DNA of 43,848 nt, taken from NCBI GenBank assembly GCA_040357565.1, contig JBDODJ010000090.1; one strand, given 5' to 3'. Of the stretch, positions 35,901 to 43,848 are shown piece by piece. The first letter of the stretch is position 1. Each line of letters starts with the position of its first letter. This DNA is from Cercozoa sp. M6MM. Taxonomy: Eukaryota; Endomyxa: Ascetosporea. The notes below the pieces were generated by a model, which did no database searches, was not told where the DNA came from, and worked only from the letters and a program-made list of their open reading frames with translations. A program made the translations under genes and the position numbers.

Positions 35901-36751
35901 CAGCCCATCGCACACCTTGTACTCTGTGTGTGTGTCTGCGAGTGTAGCCATGGCTGTGCATACTGCGACACTGGCACCTGTTCGAGCACGGCGACGCCGA
36001 CCTGTTCATCGAGATCCTGCAGCAGGTGTGGTGGCCGCGCTGGCTACAGGCGCTGTTCCACTGGCTCGCGCAGGACGAGGCCGCCAGCAAGGTGCACTTT
36101 GGCGAGGTGGCCCAGTGGTACCAGGGCTGGCTCGACACGCTGCCGGCCAGTCTGCTGGCACGTACGCAGGTGCAGGAGATGCTAGCCTGTGCACTAGACC
36201 TGTGCAACCTCGCCTTGGACCGGCATGCCCGTGGCGACAGGCCCCTGGTGCCTCTGTCCGAGGACGAATTCCTCGACGTGGCACGCTCGCAGTGCACCAC
36301 GCGCGTGCAGGTGCTCTCGGCCGCCGAGCGACAGCGCACCGAGTACTTGCGCACTGTGCGACAGTTGGGCAAGGTACCACTCACACCTCTTCTACTTCTG
36401 TACATGTATGTTGCATGTTGCAACCGGTCTGTTAGGGCACCTTTGCGACGAGAGACGCCTCGGCACGCGAACTGTTGGAACAGCTTGCTCTCGTAAGTTT
36501 CCCCTGTGCTATGCGTGTCTGCATGTTGGTGTTTGTCCGTGTGTATGTGCAACCCCTGCCGACAGAGGAAGGGCGTCGAGTTCGTGCCACTGCCGCAGCA
36601 GGCCGACGGCCGGCGTGTCTGGCGACTGGGCGCCGCTGTGCTGGTGCACTTTGGACGGCACAACGACCAGGTCACCACGCGGCGCCTCGACGAGCCGAGC
36701 GACGCATGGCAGCACGTTGCCTCGCTCGAGTCGCTGTTTGACACCCTGTAG
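32957..36751 (+). CDS. TFIP11: TFIP11/Ntr1-like G-patch splicing factor
   Basis: This nuclear protein activates the DEAH helicase Prp43/DHX15 to dismantle the post-splicing intron-lariat spliceosome. Ten exons (32957-33469, 33561-33666, 33774-33865, 34070-34786, 34851-35021, 35164-35245, 35307-35881, 35948-36373, 36436-36492, 36566-36751) encode 974 residues. An acidic start (MSDSDSDVLSSDDEF) is followed by a Gly/Arg-rich stretch, then a G-patch at about residues 180-230: GASIGMKLMQKMGFRGRGLG, with a late RPQGAGLG. The C-terminal GCFC-like half has VWWPRWLQALFHWLAQD, FGEVAQWYQGWLDTLPASLL and RKGVEFVPLPQQADGRRVWR, matching the conserved order in TFIP11. The Gly/Arg insertion ahead of the G-patch is long, as is the Asp/Ser-rich block near residue 440. 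The intron 33866-34069 is a CCCTAC array. The start is the first ATG with the family's acidic N terminus. Confidence 0.94.
33866..34069 (+). repeat. Intron of CCCTACCCCTA telomere-like repeats
   Basis: After the donor GTGTGTCATCC the TFIP11 intron is almost wholly CCCTACC/CCTACCCC units for about 180 bp before the acceptor TGTGACAG. Confidence 0.9.
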
Positions 36752-36947
36752 ACTAATCCAATCCGATCATCTTTAGTTTGCTCAGTTTGTGCTGTGCTGC
36801 TCTAATTAGACGTCGCGCCATGACCACTTGATGGGCTCGCAGAGTGGTCGACCGTCGACTCTGATCGATCAAGATCAGAATGCCAGACTGGGGCACCAAG
36901 GCAATATTACGGTGCTGTGCTGTGTGCCCGTCGTGTAACCTACTTAG

Positions 36948-39070
36948 ATGACACGAAATGCGCTAAAGCAAGAGCTGCGCGCTTTTGTGTCAGACTGGGG
37001 CGCCAAAGGGACGACACTTGCTGCCTCGCTAGGAGAGTGGCTCTGCTGGCGATGGGAACTCGCAAAAACTGTTGCTCGAGCAGACGGAGCGACTGCTCGA
37101 ACCAGAACTGAGAGCTTTCGTGGACAGGCACGCTGAAACTCTTCGACTTCACGGCGACCTTCTGCTCGAGTATTCGGCTGTGGGAGACGGTGCATTAGCG
37201 TTTCTCAAAATTTGAGTCCTGAGAGTGAGTACCGTGTAGGACGCTCGAGGCGGATCGGGCATGCGCTGGCGGTGAAAATCTCCGACTTCCCGCGTGTCGT
37301 ACAACTGATACTTCTGCGTTACCGGACCGCCTCGGCCCGACGCATTTACTCCGTTTTTAAGTTCTCGAATGGTGCCAGCGCCGTGCCTGTAGATGATAGC
37401 CATGCAGGTGTCATAATTGCTTCCTGTTTCGCATTGTGAGCAGCGTGGTCTTCCCGGAATCCGCAAGAACCGTTCACACGCTCGTGGCTCAGTGCGTCTC
37501 CCGATGCACGTGCCTTCTTGTTGCTCCTGCTGGGAGGACAGCAAGTGTCCCACTTGGCGCAGCAGCTGCTGCACTTGCTGAGCGAACGGTTCTGGTCGCA
37601 GCTGATGTTTCCGCAGCAGTGGTACCACGTTGCACTGTGGGCCGACATGTTGCGCGACGTGGGATTGTTCCCCAAAGTGCTCGCGCTGCTGTCCTTCATC
37701 GACCGGACCAGTGAGTACGATGCGATCTTCCTGCAGCCCGCATCGCTGTCGCCGCTTCGAGAGTCACAGCGCAACGCTGCCTTGTCGCTCTTCACACATT
37801 TCATATTTCTTCCCGACTCCCGCGAAGACGAACGACAGCAACAAGAGGACGTCCAATCACAAGCGATCCGTTTGGTAACTTACATTTTCAAGTAGTCTTC
37901 ACAGTTTTCTTGTCCGGCCGAGCATGTGAATTTGCATGCCGAGTTCTGCAGTTGTACAAACTGCTCGGTGTGAAGATGTCCGACGGTGTGGCGCATTTGG
38001 TGCACTCTCCCGCCAATGCTGATCGGCAGGCACTGCGGCTGCTGTTTGAAGTGCTTGGCACCAAACTCACCGGCGAACTGGCCGAAATGTCGATGCACTT
38101 TGTGCAAGCACTCGTGCTGTACCTTCAAGAACACAAGGAGACACTGTCACCGGTCCAAGAGGAGCACATCTATTGTATGCTGGATTCCGTCTTTCAATCC
38201 TGCCATGATTTTAAAATTCGCGCGTTTTTCGTCGATGGCTCGGTCCTCGCCTCTTTGTTTCACTGTAAATTTATTGATTCGTGTTGTGTGATGAAAAATT
38301 GTCGCAGGTGAGAGTCTGCTCGTTTATACAAAGGATACTGGGCTACAACTTGCCGCAAGTGTGGCCACTTGCCGCAGACTTGTCCTTGCGCACAGGTCGT
38401 TTCTACTGGCTCTCTCATCTCTTTGAAACTGTGCTGCTGGCCTCCGCACGGGCGGCGGAGTCGGGCTCTCTGCTAGTAGGTTTTCTTATTGCTTTAGTTT
38501 GTTCCAGATTTTACACTGTGCTTCGATGAACGAGCAGGAGCACCGACTGCCAATGTTGAGACACTGGTGTCGCAGGTGCAGCGATTTCTTCGCCTTCATG
38601 GGCATCTCGAAAGCACCGAAAATGCTGGGTTGTACCTTGTTCCATCTCCGCCCAGTTTTCTTTCGTTGCTGCAGGATTCATATTTCGTGTCCTTTTTAGT
38701 ACTAGAGCTTGAGAACGCTCAAGGCGAGTTTTCGCTGTTTGCGCGCGCTGTGATTGAGCTGCCGCCGATGTGCGGCACCGTTGTGCATGTGGCAACCTTG
38801 CTGTCATTCGTGCTTCGGCGTGCCCATCAGGTGAAACGTGCGCTCGATGCGGCGGAGGCATTTGAGGAGGACGACGTGGAAACTGAGGCAGAGCTGCCGA
38901 GACCTGACAAGCTTTGGCAGCAGGAGCTCGAGGCGCATCGAAAGGACCTGTTCGCGCCGGTGTCGCTGCTGCTGGTGCCCTACCTGTGCAGCGACGTGCG
39001 CGCCATGGTGCGCGACTATCTGCTTGACCCTGCGCTGCCTGGCCAGTTGGCCTTCGATCTTCCGCTTTGA
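36948..39070 (+). CDS. Unidentified alpha-helical protein, about 551 residues
   Basis: Six exons fit in phase: 36948-36986, 37033-37189, 37444-37869, 37923-38256, 38313-38479, 38538-39070. The protein begins MTRNALKQELRAF and is helical throughout: LLLEQTERLLEPELRAFVD, HLAQQLLHLLSERFWSQL, FACRVLQLYKLLGVK, LSHLFETVLLASARAAES and a C-terminal LLLVPYLCSDVRAMVRDYL. This looks like an ARM/HEAT-type solenoid, but no family was recognised. The second intron (37190-37443, 254 nt) is much longer than its neighbours and contains open frames on both strands, so an alternative exon there is possible. Exon joins 2-3 and 3-4 rest on phase and typical intron length only. An AATAAA lies 178 bp after the stop. 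Confidence 0.65.
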
Positions 39071-39247
39071 GGATCGACCGACGTGTGCTGATGAACTTCG
39101 CCTCCTTCCTTTTCTTTTGTCCTTGGAGGAAAAGGGCCAAGTGTCAGTTTGAGAAAGTTACCCCAACGGTTCAGTTAGGCGACAAAGCACTGGTGAACGC
39201 TGTATGGGTGTATGCATGTATGTATGTCAATGTATGTGTTTTCTTTG

Positions 39248-39253
39248 AATAAA
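39248..39253 (+). promoter_or_regulatory. Candidate poly(A) signal AATAAA
   Basis: AATAAATCC occurs about 180 bp after the stop of the helical-protein gene, in an otherwise non-coding stretch. No direct evidence of use. Confidence 0.35.
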
Positions 39254-40025
39254 TCCAAAAAAGCAACCAACAATCACGGTGTAAGTGTTAGAGTGCTCTT
39301 CAGCACGGTTCACTGAGCTTTACCCCCTCCCCCTAACCCCCTTTACGGGGGTCTTCACTATCTAGACAGCACGTTCGCCGATGCGCCAAAGAGCGAGTTT
39401 TGTGCTCCCACAGACGACAAACCGACATTTGGGGGGGGGGGGGGCGTTGAGTAAGTTTAGGTCGCATCGTCGCATGGCGTCTCGGCCGCCTACACTCTAG
39501 CCAGAGAGTTCGCGATCTCGCTGTTGGTAGGCACCGTGTGTCGCTGTCTGTTTCGCTGTGTTTGTGTCTGTGTCCGTCTCTATGTCTCTGTGTCTGAGCA
39601 GTGCACTGCACTCGACACGAAACTAAATATGGTTGGGTCCTGCTGGCCGGGTTACGGTGTTTTATAGTACTGCGCTGACTCTATCTAACGAGAAACGGGT
39701 ATAACTAAACTTAGTGTGGCCTGTAACCGCGATCGCGAGCCACCGTCACTCACTCACGCACCATTGTTCCGGCCCAACCGAAAAATAGAGGGAGAAGATT
39801 GGATCATCCGACGAGCAGATTTCTGCTCATCGTTTCTGTTCGTCGATCAGGAAAATTCGGGGATCTGTGGAACTCTCCGAAACTCCAACAGATTCACTGT
39901 GTTTTGTGTACAATTCTTTAACAGCTATAGACACGCTTGAAACTCTACTAGAGAGTTAGAGATCGAGTCAGACAAACTTTCGCGACCCACCAGAGACCGG
40001 AGTTTTTGTGCCGCTGATGTCAAAC
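39254..40025. other. Intergenic region upstream of polyubiquitin
   Basis: About 770 bp with no supported gene. It contains a poly-G run (39430-39444), a TTTTATAG element near 39661, and must hold the polyubiquitin promoter and leader. Nothing else stands out. Confidence 0.5.
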
Positions 40026-40904
<879 letters not shown>

Positions 40905-40907
<3 letters not shown>

Positions 40908-40965
40908 ACTGACCTAGTACGCTAGCTTGCGTTGATTGGCGTGGTCACCTGAAATTGAACGAAAG
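40905..40965. repeat. Polyubiquitin 3' flank shared with 23220-23300
   Basis: The 3' end of the gene and the next 55 bp (TGAACTGACCTAGTACGCTA onwards) match, on the opposite strand, the sequence at 23225-23305. The other copy carries about 15 extra bases (GGGATCCCCGTCGGCTCGG region). Read antisense, both copies end an exon in PINAS or PQINAS then TAG. Confidence 0.88.
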
Positions 40966-41103
40966 AAAATTAGATATTTCCGGCGGTTCAAGGCTAGTAC
41001 TTGCTTAGAAACCAACTATACTGTCGTCGCTCCCCTTGCATGCGCCAGTCCTGAGGTGTCTCAAGCGCATGGCCTAACAGACTGAAGGTCAGGCGGGCCA
41101 GTG

Positions 41104-42071
41104 CTACTCATTGGTCCGCACGAGTGCCCGCAAGGCTGTCACCGCTACAAACCACGAAAGAAACTGCAACAACAGAAGGACAGGGCAGATGAACGCGCTG
41201 GCTGTAGGGTAGTACCCGCATGCGCGTCACGGGCGACACTGCGGAGAAAAGGTGCGTTCTGACACTCGTGGTCGCCGATGTCGACAGCAAGCGACGACAG
41301 CTGCAGCAGCGGCACGCAGGTACAGAGGGCACGCACCGCCAGTAGCACGGTAGCCTCCGTGTCCCGCAGGTCGTCCGGGTCGCGATCAAGGTCGCCATTA
41401 TCAGCAGAGCAACGGTCGACGAGGAAGTCCAGTGCGACACGAGCAGTGTCCAGCGTCAGCAGTCGCTCCGACGAAGCCGCCATGCCGTGCAGCAAGGCAC
41501 ACAGCGTGCCAGGTGTCCACACTTCGAGGTCGACGTTGAGCTTAATGACCTCGTTCATTTCGTCGCGCAGCTTGGCTTCCATCGGGTGCTGCGTCACTGC
41601 AGGCAACAGGAGGCAGGAACAGATACACACATATATATATATGTAGATATAGATATATATAAAGAGAGAGAGAGAGAAAGAGAAGTTACGCAGTAGTCCT
41701 AGGTGAGAAAAACACTCGCACAACACTGGCTGGAAGTGGCGCACTCGATTCACCTGTCATATCAAATACAGGCGTAACTGCGGGTCTGCATAGATATACA
41801 TATACATATCTACCTCTGGCTGCAACAGTATTTGCAGAAGTTTCACTAGTTTTCGCGTTGTCTCGGACCACTTCTTCTCTGCAGTCGGTCAGTGTAAAAG
41901 AGGGGATGCGAAGCTACCAATCCAGCCTTCTCACAGAGAGTACCAAACTGCGGCACACGGAAGAGAGATGTCGAATTCATTTCAGTCTTGAGTCTCGATG
42001 ACGATTGCGACGCCGACGACGATCGCTCACGCAGGAAACCGACGCACTCGCTCCTGCACTCATACACACGT

Positions 42072-42136
<65 letters not shown>

Positions 42137-42553
42137 GGTGAGCGGGTACAGTGCTGTATTCAGCTGGCACAGGCGATCGTGGTACACGCGCTGGCCACGC
42201 ACATCAGTCTCCTCTAATGAGATCTGGAGAGACAAAACGGAAGAACTACAAAGGACAAGGCGAAAGGGAACCACAGAGAGTACAACAGAGTGGCGATCGA
42301 GATCCAGCAGTCGCAAGAAACGCTCGGCCAGTGCTCCTGCTCTCTCGCGCTTCAGGAGACGCTTGTGCCTCGACAAGATACTCTGGAGCAATCAAACAAA
42401 ACTTTGGTGCGCAGACTTCCTTGCGATATTAAAGAAGACAACACTGCACACACGCACCTTGGTGTCTGGTGCTTCGTGACTGCCCGCGCGGAAAAATGCA
42501 GTGATCGAGGTTTGGGACTTTCCTGCGGGACGCTTTCCTTGAGTACGAGCCAT
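41104..42553 (-). CDS. Orphan protein with N-terminal PCNA-binding PIP box
   Basis: Eight exons fit in phase (42458-42553, 42284-42382, 42150-42223, 41944-42053, 41814-41878, 41690-41753, 41240-41596, 41104-41201), giving 320 residues. The first exon reads MARTQGKRPAGK then QTSITAFF, a consensus PIP box (Q-x-x-I-x-x-F-F) preceded by basic residues, as in proteins that bind the sliding clamp PCNA. The remainder is helical: SRHKRLLKRERAGALAERFL, KKWSETTRKLVKLLQILLQ, DEMNEVIKLNVDLEVWTPG and a long Leu-rich helix region. I do not recognise the body. A replication or repair role is inferred from the PIP box and is not proven. The last short exon is hydrophobic (PVLLLLQFLSWFV) and its junction is the weakest; reading through would end the protein differently near 41145. 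The gene is divergent from the cupin gene, 152 bp away. Confidence 0.7.
42071..42134. repeat. CA microsatellite in intron of PIP-box gene
   Basis: About 64 bp of (CA)n lie within the intron 42054-42149. Confidence 0.95.
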
Positions 42554-42705
42554 ATCTGTTTACTACATGCAAAACGCTTACACGCTTACGCACGTCATAA
42601 CTGCTAAACTCAGTGGATGCGGTACAGTCTGATCTGATCGTTTCGCGGGACCTTGAAAGTCACTTTTTAGCATTTTTAGAATAACCGAGGTGTGTGTGGC
42701 GTTGA

Positions 42706-43280
42706 ATGCCGAATTTGTTCGATAACCTGCCTGCAGATGGCGAAAAACTGAGCGAGGAGCGCATTCGTTCGATCGTTTCACAGGGTGCGTCCATTTTCTT
42801 TTTTGTGTTTTGTGGTTGTTAAGGGCATCACTTTCGCGGTTAGACGGTGTCACGATTGAACAAATTGTGTCGACGGGTCACAGTTCTCCCGAGGGCTTTT
42901 GGTATGACCAGGAGACCCACGAATTCGTGATTGTGCTTGCCGGCGAGGGTGTGCTGGAGGTACACATGGACCCAAAGCCGCGAAGACCTTCCTGCCACTT
43001 TCTGTTCTGGCGATCTTTGTTTGCAGTACCCAAATGGCGAGGAGCTGACAATGCGAAAGGGTGATTTTTGCTTCATTCCGGCGCACACACGGCACCGAGT
43101 GCGCAGCACTGCTGCTGGTATGTCATTTCAGTTCGGACTTGAACTGTCTAGTGTTTCTGTTGAAATTGACATGTGGTGTCTGGGCGCACAGATGCGACGA
43201 CACTGTGGTTGGCAGTGCATTTCCCGCCGCGCAACACGTCTGAATCGCCAGCTGAAGCAACCTCACACACCGGCGACTGA
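42706..43280 (+). CDS. Single-domain cupin, bacterial type
   Basis: A small beta-barrel protein of the cupin superfamily. Exons 42706-42784, 42844-42959, 43027-43117 and 43192-43280 encode 124 residues, starting MPNLFDNLPADGEKL. Cupin motif 1 is seen as GHSSPEGFWYDQETHEFVIV with the glycine turn LAGEGVLEV; motif 2 as GDFCFIPAHTRHRV, followed by LWLAVHFPP. His/Glu in the first motif and His in the second could bind a metal. The whole layout, including the N-terminal NLF start and the WLAVHF end, matches a common proteobacterial cupin_2 family of unknown function. Three short introns show that it is a host nuclear gene here. The activity cannot be assigned. Confidence 0.85.
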
Positions 43281-43483
43281 GCTACTTCAGTCTCTCTTTA
43301 GTTGAGTCTTCTAGGGCAGGACCATACAACTCCCCTTTTGACGTTCCCCAAGACACCGAAGTCGGTGCCCGTTTACTGTAATATTACTCCGTAGTTACTG
43401 TAATATTACTGAGTATTCACACCGTAATTACGAACCTTTGTTCTCGGCCTTGTAAATGTAATCTCAGGACGAACCCATCGGAT

Positions 43484-43848
<365 letters not shown>

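Noticed and set aside
36752..36947. Possible tRNA or small RNA between TFIP11 and the helical-protein gene
   Set aside because: The short complementary pieces (GTCGACC/GATCGATC region) do not form a cloverleaf with a recognisable T-loop or anticodon arm.
41145..41239. Read-through C terminus of the PIP-box protein (HAGTTLQPARSS and onward)
   Set aside because: A 38-nt intron (41202-41239) joins a hydrophobic last exon in phase. I favoured the spliced form but the junction is the weakest in that model.

Overview
The window is nuclear DNA of a gene-dense eukaryote. Every well-supported gene is broken by short GT-AG introns, mostly 45-80 nt, and neighbouring genes sit on either strand with 150-400 bp between them. 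The best taxonomic clue is the polyubiquitin gene at 40026-40907. Its three ubiquitin units are separated by an extra Asn-Gly pair. One- or two-residue insertions at ubiquitin monomer junctions are a reported hallmark of Rhizaria (Cercozoa and Foraminifera), so I infer a rhizarian. The short introns and compact layout would suit a phytomyxid-like genome, but I cannot confirm that. A BBOF1-like coiled-coil gene fits an organism with a flagellated stage. No prokaryotic operon, CRISPR array or recognisable transposon was seen.

Layout: 94-1000 (+) is the end of an unidentified helical protein. 1210-6531 (-) is a 24-exon ISWI-type chromatin remodeller. 6834-8402 (+) is a membrane-anchored short-chain dehydrogenase, and 8682-10279 (-) is the BBOF1-like protein. 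11075-12809 (+) is a PrsW-like multi-pass membrane protease. 13423-18135 (+) is a SAPS-domain regulatory subunit of protein phosphatase 6. 18330-20943 (-) is a Gln/Pro-rich protein cut by an assembly gap, and 21286-21777 (-) is an exon of an unknown Arg/Glu-rich helical protein. Small uncertain genes and a decayed ubiquitin copy fill 22631-24369.

24335-27524 (-) is a PHD/extended-PHD chromatin reader. 27815-30182 (+) is an orphan membrane protein with a Met-Pro-Met-Gly tail. 30598-32645 (-) is an ArfGAP that also carries Met-Pro-Met-Gly repeats. 32957-36751 (+) is the G-patch splicing factor TFIP11/Ntr1. 36948-39070 (+) is an orphan helical protein. 40026-40907 (+) is polyubiquitin. 41104-42553 (-) is an orphan with an N-terminal PCNA-binding (PIP) box. 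42706-43280 (+) is a bacterial-type cupin. 43484-43848 (-) is the 3' end of another gene.

Most genes are housekeeping functions (chromatin, splicing, phosphatase control, vesicle traffic, ubiquitin) with no sign of joint regulation beyond closely spaced divergent starts, such as ISWI/SDR, PHD/membrane protein, ArfGAP/TFIP11 and PIP-box/cupin. Many introns are built of C-rich telomere-like runs (CCCTA, TTTACCCC) or long CA/GT microsatellites. Three 100-N assembly gaps (5100-5199, 19503-19602, 20960-21059) sit beside such low-complexity tracts. Exon coordinates were derived by hand from splice signals and reading phase. Conserved genes should be close to right; orphan genes are less certain.
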